This document shows, one piece after another, positions 37,036-46,113 of a stretch of DNA of 64,000 nucleotides; positions within the stretch are counted from its first letter, which is position 1, and each line of letters begins with the position of its first letter. Source of the stretch: Methanobrevibacter sp. Its GTDB lineage: Archaea > Methanobacteriota > Methanobacteria > Methanobacteriales > Methanobacteriaceae. The notes under the pieces are model-generated. The model saw nothing but the letters and a program-made list of their open reading frames with translations, did not search any database and had not been told where the DNA came from. The stretch spans positions 1 to 64,000 of the forward strand of contig JAFQXD010000046.1 of the NCBI GenBank assembly GCA_017407115.1, given 5' to 3'. A program made the position numbers and the translations under genes.

Positions 37036-38814
37036 ATGAATCAATCCTTAAAACCAAAAATTTTCATGTTCATTTCAATGATCTTTTTTATGGGAATGTA
37101 TATGATTGTTTTTGGAAGTAAAAATGCAGCTATTGGAATAACAATCGCATTGGCCATGTTTATGAATTTAAACAATGATTTGTCCTTTAAGCCAAAAACT
37201 TCTTTTATTAAGGTATTATCATTGCTTCTAATTTTAGGAATAGCTTCTTATTTAAACAATCCTTTAACTATTTGGGGATGTATTTTAACATTCATTGTCG
37301 TGTTCGGAACCACATTCACTTCATATAACCTATTTGGATCTCATGTCTATATGCCCTATTTAATGTGTTATTTTATGATGATTGGAATTCCGATTACACA
37401 AGAACTATTGCCGTCAAGAATTTTATCTTTAGTTTTTGGAGCTGTTTTCATTGTGGGAGCAAATATTCTAGTCAATAAGAAAAAGGATTATAAATTATCA
37501 AAAGCAACTATAACAAATTTGATTGATGAGTTGAATAATGCGATAGATTTAAAATTGGATGGAAAAAAAGTTTCTACTGATAGTTTTAAAATAACAAATG
37601 AATTTTATAAAAGCATATTCAATAAGTTGGAATATAAGTATTTCCCAACAAAAAACCAACAAACTATTTTAAATATAGTGAAATCATTTCAATACATTGG
37701 CATTGTCATTGCTAACAGTGAGTTAACTGATAATGAATTAGAATACACAAAAGAGATGTTATCTAAGATTAGAGATATTGATCCTAGCGATATTTTTGAA
37801 GGGATTGAATTAGAAAGTAAGGAAATGGTGATTATTTTATTGAATTTGGAAATTCTTGCAAATGAAGTCAAAAAGGATTTAAGCGATGAGAAAATGCTTC
37901 CGGATAGGCAAACAGTATTGTCTTTAATAAAACCTATAATTAAAAAAGAATTCAGTTTCAAATCTCCTAAATTTATTTTTGCATTTAAAATGGCTTTTAT
38001 TTTATTTATTTGGCAAGTTTTGACATTAATATTCAATTTACCATTTACAAAATGGTTATATTTCATCACTCTTCCATTAATGATGCCTTATATTAATGAT
38101 TTGGCAGATGTTGCAAAGGCACGTATTAACGGAACATTTGTTGGCGCTTTCTTATTTGCAATTATACTGATCATGCTGCCTCATATTCCAATATCTCCAA
38201 AAATAATTTTGGTTATTTTGATGATAATATGTATGTTGGTAATGGTAATCAAACTTGAAGATAAATTCATCATGACAATTGCCACAACAATGATATCTGT
38301 TATGACTGCATTGATGTATATCGAACCTCCACAGGCTATTGAGTTAAAAATATTATGGGTTGTGGTGGGAGTAGTTGTTGTGTCATTATTCAACTTTAAA
38401 TTCTTACCGTATTCAGTTGAAATTGAAACGAAAAATAATCTCAAAGCATGTTGTGAGTTAAATAATGAATCAATTAAATTAATAAAAGAGAAATGTCATG
38501 GTGGAAAATCCGATAAGAAATCCACTTTGCTTGTTGTAAGCAATATTGTTCGTGAAAATATTGAGGTGACAGATGAAAATAAAGAGGTATATGATTTGCA
38601 GATTAAAATTACAGATATTTCTAATTTTATTTTAAATTATATTGATATCTATTCTCTATCAGATAATTTAAAGAATAATTTAATAAGTATCATTGACAAA
38701 GAGAGTAATGTTGATGATAAACTAGATGTTAAAGACAAGGTAATCGCATATTCTACTTATTTTGTTAAAAAACTATATGAAAATGAAAAAGCTATTATGA
38801 GGGATTTAAAATGA
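37036..38814 (+). CDS. FUSC-family membrane protein
   Basis: 592 aa. Two blocks of about six membrane helices each (residues ~10-150 and ~315-460) with intervening and C-terminal soluble helical domains match the FUSC/aromatic acid exporter (YccS/AaeB-like) architecture. The second block includes a conserved KARINGTFVGAFLFAIIL segment. The family exports aromatic or other organic acids in bacteria; the archaeal substrate is unknown. A GGAG ribosome site precedes the ATG. The stop overlaps the next gene by 4 bases. Confidence 0.75.
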   Translation: MNQSLKPKIFMFISMIFFMGMYMIVFGSKNAAIGITIALAMFMNLNNDLSFKPKTSFIKVLSLLLILGIASYLNNPLTIWGCILTFIVVFGTTFTSYNLFGSHVYMPYLMCYFMMIGIPITQELLPSRILSLVFGAVFIVGANILVNKKKDYKLSKATITNLIDELNNAIDLKLDGKKVSTDSFKITNEFYKSIFNKLEYKYFPTKNQQTILNIVKSFQYIGIVIANSELTDNELEYTKEMLSKIRDIDPSDIFEGIELESKEMVIILLNLEILANEVKKDLSDEKMLPDRQTVLSLIKPIIKKEFSFKSPKFIFAFKMAFILFIWQVLTLIFNLPFTKWLYFITLPLMMPYINDLADVAKARINGTFVGAFLFAIILIMLPHIPISPKIILVILMIICMLVMVIKLEDKFIMTIATTMISVMTALMYIEPPQAIELKILWVVVGVVVVSLFNFKFLPYSVEIETKNNLKACCELNNESIKLIKEKCHGGKSDKKSTLLVVSNIVRENIEVTDENKEVYDLQIKITDISNFILNYIDIYSLSDNLKNNLISIIDKESNVDDKLDVKDKVIAYSTYFVKKLYENEKAIMRDLK

Positions 38815-39953
38815 AGACTTTAGGCATGGGGATGATGAGACTACCTCTCATCGATGAAAACGACTTTAAAAGTGTTGATTATGAGCAAGTAAATCAAATG
38901 GTTGATATGTATATGGATGCGGGCTTCAACTACTTTGATACAGCATACATCTATCATGACGGGATTGGTGAACAGGCATTTAAAAAATGTGTAGTTGACA
39001 GATATCCTCGTGATTCTTTTAAAATAGCAACAAAATTGCCGTTGTTTGTAATTACTGAAGAATCACAACTGGAACCAATATTCAAGGAACAGCTTAGTAA
39101 TTGTGGTGTCGATTACTTTGATTATTACTTATTGCACAATGTAAGTGGATATACTGAAGCAGCCTGGAAAAATGTGGATTTGTATTCATTTATTCAAAAG
39201 AAAAAAGAAGAGGGATATATTAAACACATTGGCTTATCCACTCACGGGAATGCAGAATTTTTAGAAGAAATTCTATTTGAACATCCTGAATTGGAATTTG
39301 TATTATTGCAGATAAATTATCTTGACTGGGAAGATGAAGGAATTGAATCTAGGAAATGTTTAGAGGTTGCAAGAAAATATGATAAACAAGTAATGATTAT
39401 GGAACCATATAAGGGAGGATTTTTAGCCGATGTTCCTGAAGAGGCAGAAAAAATTATGAAAAAATATAATCCAGATAAATCTGTCGTTTCATGGGCAATG
39501 AGATTTGTAGCTAACCTTGATGATGTTTGTGTTGTTTTGACAGGTGCAAGCAGTTTGGAACAGCTTGAAAACAACATTGAGGAATTTAAAAATGCAGATC
39601 CATTAAATGATGAAGAACTAAAAATCCTTGAGGAAGTTTCAGAAATAATTAATAGCAATATCACTGTCGACTGCACTAAATGCAGATATTGTGTTGATTC
39701 TTGTTCTGAAGATATTGACATTGCTAAACTATTCGATTTATACAATAAACATAAGATTTTAGGTCGTGATGACTGGTCACAACCTGGAAATGCATATTTG
39801 AATTATTCAAAGCTTCCTGATGTGGGAATAGCTTCCGATTGTATAGAATGTGAAGTTTGTCTTGAAGAATGCCCTCAGCAAATCAACATTCCTGAAGTTT
39901 TAAAGGATGTTGCCAAAACATTTGAAACTGAAATCTATGGATTTAATGATTAA
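38811..39953 (+). CDS. Aldo/keto reductase with C-terminal ferredoxin domain
   Basis: 380 aa. The (beta/alpha)8 aldo-keto reductase domain spans residues 1-285: MGMMRLPLIDEND, GFNYFDTAYIYHDG (Asp/Tyr), DYYLLHNV (His), LEFVLLQINYLDW. The C-terminal domain has CTKCRYCVDSCSEDIDI and CIECEVCLEECPQQINI, binding two 4Fe-4S clusters. This fusion is common in anaerobes and suggests ferredoxin-linked reduction. It overlaps the FUSC gene by 4 bases, an apparent operon. Its stop lies in a terminator hairpin. Confidence 0.88.
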   Translation: MKTLGMGMMRLPLIDENDFKSVDYEQVNQMVDMYMDAGFNYFDTAYIYHDGIGEQAFKKCVVDRYPRDSFKIATKLPLFVITEESQLEPIFKEQLSNCGVDYFDYYLLHNVSGYTEAAWKNVDLYSFIQKKKEEGYIKHIGLSTHGNAEFLEEILFEHPELEFVLLQINYLDWEDEGIESRKCLEVARKYDKQVMIMEPYKGGFLADVPEEAEKIMKKYNPDKSVVSWAMRFVANLDDVCVVLTGASSLEQLENNIEEFKNADPLNDEELKILEEVSEIINSNITVDCTKCRYCVDSCSEDIDIAKLFDLYNKHKILGRDDWSQPGNAYLNYSKLPDVGIASDCIECEVCLEECPQQINIPEVLKDVAKTFETEIYGFND

Positions 39954-39976
39954 TCCATAATATTTTATTTTTTTTA
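39936..39976 (+). terminator. Terminator with stop codon in the loop
   Basis: TATGGATT (39936-39943) pairs with AATCCATA (39952-39959). The TAA stop of the aldo/keto reductase (39951-39953) spans the loop edge. Sequence after is ATATTTTATTTTTTTT. Confidence 0.6.
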
Positions 39977-40046
39977 AAATCAAAGCAAATTTTTAATAAT
40001 CATTAGAATTATATTTATAAATAGTTAATTTATTGAAGGTTTTAAA

Positions 40047-40397
40047 ATGATACCTGGTATGAATAAAAAACAAATGAAACAGATGGAAAGGCAAATGAAA
40101 AAAATGGGTATGAAAATGGAAGACCTTGATGGTGCTCGTGAAGTCATTATCCGTTTTGATGATAAGGAATTAATTATTGATAACCCTAATGTAAGTCTTA
40201 TGAATGTGATGGGCCAAGAAACCTATCAGATTGAAGGTAAAGCCCGTGAAGTAGAACTGGAATATGAAGTTGAAATTCCTGATGAAGATGTTGAAATGGT
40301 AGCAAACAGCGCAAATGTCTCTGAAGATGAAGCAAGAGCAGCACTTGAAGAATGCAAAGGTGATTTGGCAGAAGCTATCATGAAATTAAATCAATAG
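40047..40397 (+). CDS. nac: Nascent polypeptide-associated complex protein
   Basis: 116 aa with the archaeal NAC plan: an N-terminal basic Met/Lys-rich segment (MNKKQMKQMERQMKKMG), the central NAC beta domain (EVIIRFDDKELIIDNPNVSLMNVMGQETYQIEG) and a C-terminal UBA domain (SEDEARAALEECKGDLAEAIMKLNQ). It binds ribosomes and nascent chains. The phosphoesterase gene follows after 5 bases. Confidence 0.95.
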   Translation: MIPGMNKKQMKQMERQMKKMGMKMEDLDGAREVIIRFDDKELIIDNPNVSLMNVMGQETYQIEGKAREVELEYEVEIPDEDVEMVANSANVSEDEARAALEECKGDLAEAIMKLNQ

Positions 40398-40402
40398 ATA
40401 AA

Positions 40403-41146
40403 ATGACAGTTATTGCACATATTTCTGATTTGCATGTAAGCAAAGCAGATTTTGATGAAGACATATTCATGCAGGCCGTAACAGAAATTAACGAGTTGCG
40501 TCCCGACATGATAATATTGACTGGAGATATAACAAACAACGGTTATTATGCTGAATTCAAACAGGCAACTAGATATTTGGGCATGTTTGAAGCGCCATTG
40601 TTTGCGGTTCCAGGCAACCATGATTCACGTAATCTGGGATATGAGTCTTTTGAAGAGCTGATAGGTGAGAGAAGCTGGAAATTAACTTTGGAAGATGAGT
40701 TCACAGTAATCGGATTGGATAGCAGTTCTCCAGATGAAAGCAGGGGTCATGTTGGAACACCTCAGCATATGTGGCTGGAACATCAATTGGACGAATGTGT
40801 AATAAATAATAAGTTTTCTATTGTAGCTCTGCATCATCATGTCATTTCAATTCCTCAAACAGGAAGGGAGCGCAATGTTTTATCTGATGCTGGAGATATT
40901 TTAAAGACTTTAACAACTCATGAAGTGGATTTGATACTGTCTGGACACAAGCATGTTCCAAACATTTGGAGAATAAATGATTCAATTGTTGTTAATGCAG
41001 GTTCACTATCCTCATGTAAGTTAAGAGGCAAAATCAAGAATTCTTATAATGTTTATCAAATCACAGACAGTGAAATTGAGATTTTCCTCAAAACTGTCGG
41101 CGGTGAAAAATTTTTATTTGGAAAATATCCTCGCAATACCATATAA
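40403..41146 (+). CDS. Metallophosphoesterase (CpdA/Icc-like)
   Basis: 247 aa. The calcineurin-like metal motifs are present in order: ISDLHVSKAD (DxH), ILTGDITNNGY (GDxxN), VPGNHDSRN (GNHD), IVALHHHVIS (H) and LSGHKHVPN (GHxH). The pattern resembles class III cyclic-nucleotide phosphodiesterases. The substrate is unknown, but it lies 1.1 kb before a gene encoding a cyclase/GGDEF-like palm domain, so a cyclic-nucleotide hydrolase role is worth testing. It follows nac by 5 bases. Confidence 0.83.
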   Translation: MTVIAHISDLHVSKADFDEDIFMQAVTEINELRPDMIILTGDITNNGYYAEFKQATRYLGMFEAPLFAVPGNHDSRNLGYESFEELIGERSWKLTLEDEFTVIGLDSSSPDESRGHVGTPQHMWLEHQLDECVINNKFSIVALHHHVISIPQTGRERNVLSDAGDILKTLTTHEVDLILSGHKHVPNIWRINDSIVVNAGSLSSCKLRGKIKNSYNVYQITDSEIEIFLKTVGGEKFLFGKYPRNTI

Positions 41147-41220
41147 ATTAAGTTTAAATATTAATAAAATAAATATACTATACTGAATTAAAAATTATAT
41201 ATTGTTAGTTAGGTGATATT

Positions 41221-42246
41221 ATGAAAGTTGTCGTTGATGCTTCTAATGTAGCTTATAATGTTAAAAATGAAAATGGCGAGCCACAAATGGCTAATATTGT
41301 CGCTGCTGTTAAAGCATTAGAAGAAAGTGAAGATGAATTTGTAATTATCGCAGACGCATCACTTCGTCATGATATTGATGATAAGCAGAAATATTTGAGA
41401 TTGCTGGAAAGTGAAAACGTGGAAGAGGTTCCGGCAGGCAATGATGCGGATCATTTCATTCTTGATATTGCTACTAGTGAAAAAGCTAAAATATTATCTA
41501 ATGATAAGTTCAGAGATTATGCTGCTGAATTCAGAAATATTTCTTCAATGAGGATTCCATTTGTTATTGATAATGGTAGGTTGACCTTTGGAAAACCTAA
41601 TAGACCTAAAAAGGATAAGAATATCCTTCAAAATATATGTGATGAAATTATCAAGGAACTGAACTTCAAAAAATGGGAAATCTATACTGGTAAGGAAGGA
41701 TTGGAGATTTCTCCATTGAATATTGCAAAACAGGCCATTATTCGTATTGATAATGAAAACAATGCTGAATCCAAACTTGAGAACATCTTCTCAAAAATAC
41801 CTATGTTTAATAAGATTGTGGAAATGGTTGATGATGTTGAAATCGCAGCTCCTTACGTTATTTTCGTATTGGTTCATCCTAAAGATTATAAACTTGCAGT
41901 TAAAAATGCAGGAAACATTTCAGTTACTATTGCAGATAGATTAGGACTTGAGAAAAAACCTTTAATTGCCGTTCGTAATGATTTGTTCACAAAACCTGGC
42001 AATTTTGAATTGAATATATTGCTTGCAGATGAGGTAACTGAAAATGCGCCATATAATATTTTGGTTCGCGTAAGTGAACATGATGAAGTGTTCATCAAAA
42101 GGAACTCAAGAAATATTGCAAGCACTATCGCAGGCAGACTCGGATCATGGAAGTTTCCATTCGTATCAGTTAAACCGGACATGCTTTTAGAAAAACCTGG
42201 AGATTTTGAAATAGTCCTTGAGAAGGGAGATGCTTTCGATGACTAG
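41221..42246 (+). CDS. NYN/Zc3h12a-like ribonuclease with duplicated C-terminal domain
   Basis: 341 aa. Residues 1-110 form a NYN (PIN-like) domain: VVVDASNVAYNVKN carries the first acid, VIIADASLRHDIDD the second, VPAGNDADHFILDIA the third and fourth, and ILSNDKFRDY the last, as in Zc3h12a/Regnase-type RNases. Residues ~200-340 contain two similar units, IAAPYVIFVLVHPKDYKLAV...NISVTIADRLGLEKKPLIAV and NAPYNILVRVSEHDEVFI...NIASTIAGRLGSWKFPFVSV, each ending KPG(N/D)FE. An RNA-cleaving function is inferred. It overlaps the next gene by 8 bases. Confidence 0.75.
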   Translation: MKVVVDASNVAYNVKNENGEPQMANIVAAVKALEESEDEFVIIADASLRHDIDDKQKYLRLLESENVEEVPAGNDADHFILDIATSEKAKILSNDKFRDYAAEFRNISSMRIPFVIDNGRLTFGKPNRPKKDKNILQNICDEIIKELNFKKWEIYTGKEGLEISPLNIAKQAIIRIDNENNAESKLENIFSKIPMFNKIVEMVDDVEIAAPYVIFVLVHPKDYKLAVKNAGNISVTIADRLGLEKKPLIAVRNDLFTKPGNFELNILLADEVTENAPYNILVRVSEHDEVFIKRNSRNIASTIAGRLGSWKFPFVSVKPDMLLEKPGDFEIVLEKGDAFDD

Positions 42247-43441
42247 TGTTTTAACCAAATCTTTAATTAGATTGACTACAAAACTCAATCCTATTGCAGT
42301 TGGGACTAAGTTTTTTCCAACCAATAATCTTGAAACAGAATATGTAGAGTTATTCAATTACACTCAAACCATTCTATTCGAGCTTGAAAAGGCGGAAATT
42401 ACTTCAGATTCAATATTGGAGAATCTGATTCGTGATGTTGGTGCGGAAAATATCCCAAAGGATTATAATTTTTATGAATTGACTCCCGCTGAAAATAGGG
42501 TGGAGGAATATGCTCTGGTAAGTAATATCATCATGGGTAGTGACCGTTATTTCTACATTGAGCTTCAGCATCCGTCCAATTTGATTAATATTTTTGTAAA
42601 GATTATCCAAAATGAAAAAGGGCAAATTGTGGAAAAAACAGCTACAGAACTTGTTGCAAGGATGTTGAGTAAGAATGACGCTATTCGTGTGGCCATTGAA
42701 CTTATCGGAATTGGGCTTTCTGAAGGAATTCAAGTCATTTCAGCTGTAGGTATGACTGGTGCGGCTTCAATCGAAAGAGCTATTCACTACACTCAGAGTG
42801 TGGGAAGTTTTCCAGGTATCGCATTTACAAAACTTGGAGGAGAATATGCTTTAGTATTCGATTCTCCGTTTTTACTGCAGGAATCCAGACCTGTTGATTT
42901 GGAAAATTATTTATTCATTGATTTGATTGATTCTACTAAATTCATAGATAAAAAAGGTAGAAATCAGCTTGTTGACCTTATGACTGGGATAAAAAATTTC
43001 ATTGAAACTGAATGTGACGGTGAATTGGAAGGTTATAGGGAAGGTGGGGATGATTTTATTGCAAGATTCCCATCTAAGGATTTGGCCATTCGTGCCGGAC
43101 TTGATGCCGCATGGTTTGCACTTGACAATGGTGCTAAAATTAGGGCAGGAGTCGGCAGAAGCAGACGTGAAGCTGGTGAAAGAGCACAATTGGTTGACAG
43201 TCTTAATTCTACTGTTCCGCTTTCATTGGTTGTTTTTGAATTGGCTAATGGATTGTATGCTTATAATATCCCATCTGAATTTACAAGAACTTTAATCAAT
43301 TTAATTGAAAATGAAAAAGCTAAATTGATTGGTGTTTTTGCATTTGTATTCATATTCGTATATCTGATGTCCGTTTTAGGACTGGGAATATTCGGATTTG
43401 TTGGAATTATATTGGCTTTAGCTTATGCATTTATTGCTTGA
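42239..43441 (+). CDS. Membrane protein with class III cyclase/GGDEF-like palm domain
   Basis: 400 aa from the ATG at 42239, which follows AAGGGAG by 9 bases; ATG 42230 and TTG 42218 are weaker. Residues 1-205 form an unrecognised alpha/beta region. Residues ~222-330 look like a nucleotide-cyclase palm: LFIDLIDSTKF with Asp228 as the first metal ligand, GYREGGDDFIARF with G269-G270-D271-D272-F273, then DLAIRAGLDAAWFALDNGAKIRAGVGR, matching the class III cyclase layout and the GGDEF motif position. The C-terminus has two membrane helices (about 356-398). Nucleotide cyclase or second-messenger synthase activity is inferred; a catalytically inactive sensor is the alternative. Confidence 0.6.
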   Translation: MTSVLTKSLIRLTTKLNPIAVGTKFFPTNNLETEYVELFNYTQTILFELEKAEITSDSILENLIRDVGAENIPKDYNFYELTPAENRVEEYALVSNIIMGSDRYFYIELQHPSNLINIFVKIIQNEKGQIVEKTATELVARMLSKNDAIRVAIELIGIGLSEGIQVISAVGMTGAASIERAIHYTQSVGSFPGIAFTKLGGEYALVFDSPFLLQESRPVDLENYLFIDLIDSTKFIDKKGRNQLVDLMTGIKNFIETECDGELEGYREGGDDFIARFPSKDLAIRAGLDAAWFALDNGAKIRAGVGRSRREAGERAQLVDSLNSTVPLSLVVFELANGLYAYNIPSEFTRTLINLIENEKAKLIGVFAFVFIFVYLMSVLGLGIFGFVGIILALAYAFIA

Positions 43442-43462
43442 TGAAATAAAAGAGAATGAAAT

Positions 43463-43891
43463 ATGAGACGAAGAAAAGACGATAAAAGGGTGTTGAGACC
43501 GGGAAACGGAAGAAATAATAAACGTAATCGCCGAGCACCTAATTTGAGTTTTAACAGAAACAAATCTCGTAGGAATAATCCTGTTAGGTCCAATAATAGG
43601 GTTAAAAAGGAAAAGAAACGCAGTAAAAAAACGGTTTTACTGATGATTTTGGTGCTGTTTGCATTTGTCATAGGTGCAGGTGCGGGAGTTCTTATGAGTT
43701 TTGATGATGGAAATGAAAACAATGAAACTCATATTCAGAATGTTACAATAGAAATGACTTCTAATTTAACAAATAATTCTAATCAAGTGACTTTTGATGA
43801 AGGAGATGATGTGGATTATAATCAGAATGCATCTTCTGGAATATTGGGAGCTGAAGACAATCCTTACTATAATGTTGATGAGGGTCATTAG
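43463..43891 (+). CDS. Single-pass membrane protein with highly basic N-terminus
   Basis: 142 aa. Residues 1-58 are extremely rich in Arg, Lys and Asn (RRRKDDKRVLRPGNGRNNKR...), followed by one membrane helix (TVLLMILVLFAFVIGAGAGVLM) and a ~65-residue Asn/Asp/Thr-rich, probably extracellular tail with N-glycosylation-like NxT/NxS sites. The basic tail would lie in the cytoplasm and could bind nucleic acid or acidic lipids. The family is not recognised. It starts 21 bases after the palm-domain gene, with the same orientation. Confidence 0.6.
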   Translation: MRRRKDDKRVLRPGNGRNNKRNRRAPNLSFNRNKSRRNNPVRSNNRVKKEKKRSKKTVLLMILVLFAFVIGAGAGVLMSFDDGNENNETHIQNVTIEMTSNLTNNSNQVTFDEGDDVDYNQNASSGILGAEDNPYYNVDEGH

Positions 43892-43917
43892 ATAATTAAT
43901 AATTTTTTGTGATTTTT

Positions 43918-45141
43918 ATGGATTATATTAGAGATCTTGATGGAGGATTTTCTGTAATTGAAAATCTTAAAGTATCTGGAGCGCGTGAAGGAAAATTCGG
44001 AGTCAGTATCATAGTTTGTCCAAACAGTACTGCCTCAGGCGTTTTCACTTCTAACAAGGTTGTTGCGGCTCCTGTGAAATTCACCAAAAATGTTCTTAAA
44101 AATGGAATAATTTCTGCCGTTTTTGTAAACAGTGGTAATGCTAACTGCTTTACAGGAGAACAAGGTTTTAAGGACTGTGAAACATTAGTTGAACTAGTGT
44201 CTAAAGACCTTAAAATTCCAAAAGAGGAAATTGCAATTTCTTCAACAGGAGTCATTGGACGTGAAATGCCGATAGATACAATTTCAAAAGTCGCTTATGA
44301 ATCCCTTTCCAGATTGGGAAGCGAACCAGAAAACTCCCTTGCGGCAGCAAAGGCTATAATGACAACAGATACTTTCCCAAAGGAATGTGCCGTTGAAGTT
44401 ACATTGACAACCGGAGAGGTAGTTAAAATTGCAGGTATTACAAAAGGAAGTGGTATGATTGCACCTAATATGGGAACAATGCTATCATTTATTGTAACCG
44501 ATGCAGTAATTCCTGCCAAAGAGATAAACAAATCACTCAAAGAAGCTGCAGACATCAGTTTCAATATGATTGTTGTTGATGGTGATGAAAGTACCAATGA
44601 CACCTGTTTGATGATGGCAAACGGAGCGTCAGGCATTGAAGTTGTAAATGACGGTAAAGTTGATTCCAATTTCCAGGATGCTTTAAATTATTTATGCATT
44701 AATCTTGCAAAAAAGATGGCCCGTGATGGTGAAGGGGCCACTAAATTCATTGAAGCAAATGTTTGTGGTGCAAAGGATTTAGAAGATGCAAGACTTGCAG
44801 CCAAATCGATTATATCTTCAAGTCTTTTCAAGTCTGCTGTATTTGGAGGCGATCCAAACTGGGGCAGAATAGTCTCTGCTATTGGTTATTCAGGATGTGA
44901 TTTAAATCCGGATATAGTGACAATAGCCATTGCAGATGATGTCGATGAAGTGAATCTTGTTAAAAATGGTGAAATCTTGGCATTTGAAAATACTCCTTAT
45001 CTTGAAAGGGCTGAAAAAATCATGCAATCCAAAAATGTCATTGTCAATATTGATTTGGATTTGGGTGATGGTGAGGCTACTGCATGGGGTTGTGATTTAA
45101 CTTATGATTATGTTAAAATTAATGCAGAATACACCACTTAA
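43918..45141 (+). CDS. argJ: Glutamate N-acetyltransferase / amino-acid acetyltransferase
   Basis: 407 aa. ArgJ hallmarks are VSGAREGKFGVSIIVCPNS, VFVNSGNANCFTG, ISSTGVIGREMP, GITKGSGMIAPNMGTML, and the autocleavage/nucleophile site DGEGATKFIE (the Thr becomes the new N-terminus of the beta chain). GGDPNWGRI is also conserved. It transfers acetyl from N-acetylornithine to glutamate in arginine synthesis. The ATG at 43918 follows GTGAT; a GTG at 43909 lies in that site. argB lies 17 kb away at 62282, so arginine genes are dispersed. Confidence 0.95.
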   Translation: MDYIRDLDGGFSVIENLKVSGAREGKFGVSIIVCPNSTASGVFTSNKVVAAPVKFTKNVLKNGIISAVFVNSGNANCFTGEQGFKDCETLVELVSKDLKIPKEEIAISSTGVIGREMPIDTISKVAYESLSRLGSEPENSLAAAKAIMTTDTFPKECAVEVTLTTGEVVKIAGITKGSGMIAPNMGTMLSFIVTDAVIPAKEINKSLKEAADISFNMIVVDGDESTNDTCLMMANGASGIEVVNDGKVDSNFQDALNYLCINLAKKMARDGEGATKFIEANVCGAKDLEDARLAAKSIISSSLFKSAVFGGDPNWGRIVSAIGYSGCDLNPDIVTIAIADDVDEVNLVKNGEILAFENTPYLERAEKIMQSKNVIVNIDLDLGDGEATAWGCDLTYDYVKINAEYTT

Positions 45142-45231
45142 AGAAAACCTTTAAATATATTAAAAACAAATATTTTTATGTTATACATTAATTCTAATAG
45201 TTTAATGATTAATTTTTAAGGAGGGTAAGAT

Positions 45232-45336
45232 ATGGCAAAAGTTAAAGGAACTAACAGAAGAACCAGACAAAAAAGAAGTTACACTAAACCTGGTAGTAAA
45301 AGAGGAAGAGGAGTAAAACAAACTTGGAAAAAATAA
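45232..45336 (+). CDS. 34-residue very basic protein
   Basis: MAKVKGTNRRTRQKRSYTKP..., 34 aa, with about 16 Lys/Arg and only one Trp and one Tyr; it starts after a very strong AAGGAGGG ribosome site. Codon choice is that of a highly expressed gene. It resembles tiny ribosomal or ribosome-associated proteins in size and charge, but I do not recognise it as L41e, L39e or S30e. A long-loop stem (AAGAGGA ... TCCTCTT) and a T-run (ACTTTTTTTATTC) follow, suggesting a monocistronic transcript. Confidence 0.7.
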   Translation: MAKVKGTNRRTRQKRSYTKPGSKRGRGVKQTWKK

Positions 45337-45452
45337 TCCTCTTATACTTTTTTTATTCAAAATTAACTATTTTTTTTAAGTGTTATTAACATTCCATCAC
45401 ATTGACAATTTTTAAATACTATTTTTTACAAACTTTTTTTTAGGTGAAATTT

Positions 45453-46043
45453 ATGAATGGTCACAGAGCACATGGATTTTCAAGTGCGTTGTTTTTAGAT
45501 TCAGATGAAATTTTAGGAGAATTGGACCTTAAAGGCGATGAAGTCTTTATGGATGCCGGTTGTGGTGATGGCCACAATGCAATTAAGGTTGTTGAAGAAT
45601 ATCTTCCAGATGGAACAGTTTATGCAGTTGATATTTACGATGCATCTATTGAAGATATGGAGACCTATAAAAAGGAAAATAATGTGGAAAATCTTATAAA
45701 TATTGAAGCGGATATTACTGAAGGCATCCCTGGTGTTGAGGATGAATCTATTGATGTTGTGTTGATGGTTAATGTTTTCCATGGATTTAAGGCATCAAGA
45801 AAAATAGATGAAGCCATCAGTGAATTTGCAAGAATCATCAAACAGGATGGTAAAATTGCAATCATGGACTATAAGGCTTGGGATGTTCCAAAAGGTCCAC
45901 CAACACCCGTGAGAAGTTCTCCAGAAGAAATGGAAGAATTTTTTGCAAAACATGGTCTTAAAAAAATCTATTTGAATGAAGAGATTGGTGAAGATATTCC
46001 ACAAGGAAAATCTCATTATCTGATAATGTTTCAAAAAGAATAA
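45453..46043 (+). CDS. Class I SAM-dependent methyltransferase (paralogue A)
   Basis: 196 aa from the ATG at 45453 after AGGTGAAATTT; the GTG at 45444 lies in that ribosome site. Motif I is VFMDAGCGDGHNAIKV (about residues 30-45), motif II YAVDIYDASI, and motif IV DVVLMVNVFHGF. The closest visible relative is the gene at 47466-48053 (same DSDEIL start, HGFKAS, GKSHYLI end). UbiE-like small-molecule methylation is likely; the substrate is unknown. Confidence 0.8.
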   Translation: MNGHRAHGFSSALFLDSDEILGELDLKGDEVFMDAGCGDGHNAIKVVEEYLPDGTVYAVDIYDASIEDMETYKKENNVENLINIEADITEGIPGVEDESIDVVLMVNVFHGFKASRKIDEAISEFARIIKQDGKIAIMDYKAWDVPKGPPTPVRSSPEEMEEFFAKHGLKKIYLNEEIGEDIPQGKSHYLIMFQKE

Positions 46044-46045
46044 GT

Positions 46046-46079
46046 TTTGGGATTAATTTCCCAAATTATCTGTTTTTTT
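46046..46079 (+). terminator. Terminator after methyltransferase A
   Basis: TTTGGGA (46046-46052) and TCCCAAA (46059-46065) pair around a 6-base loop; a seven-T run follows at 46073-46079. It starts three bases after the stop codon. Confidence 0.65.
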
Positions 46080-46113
46080 AAATTTAAAAATAAAAAAGAG
46101 TAAGGATATAAAT

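Noticed and set aside
43918..43926. Annotation of argJ from the GTG at 43909
   Set aside because: GTGAT at 43909-43913 is better used as the ribosome site of the ATG at 43918.
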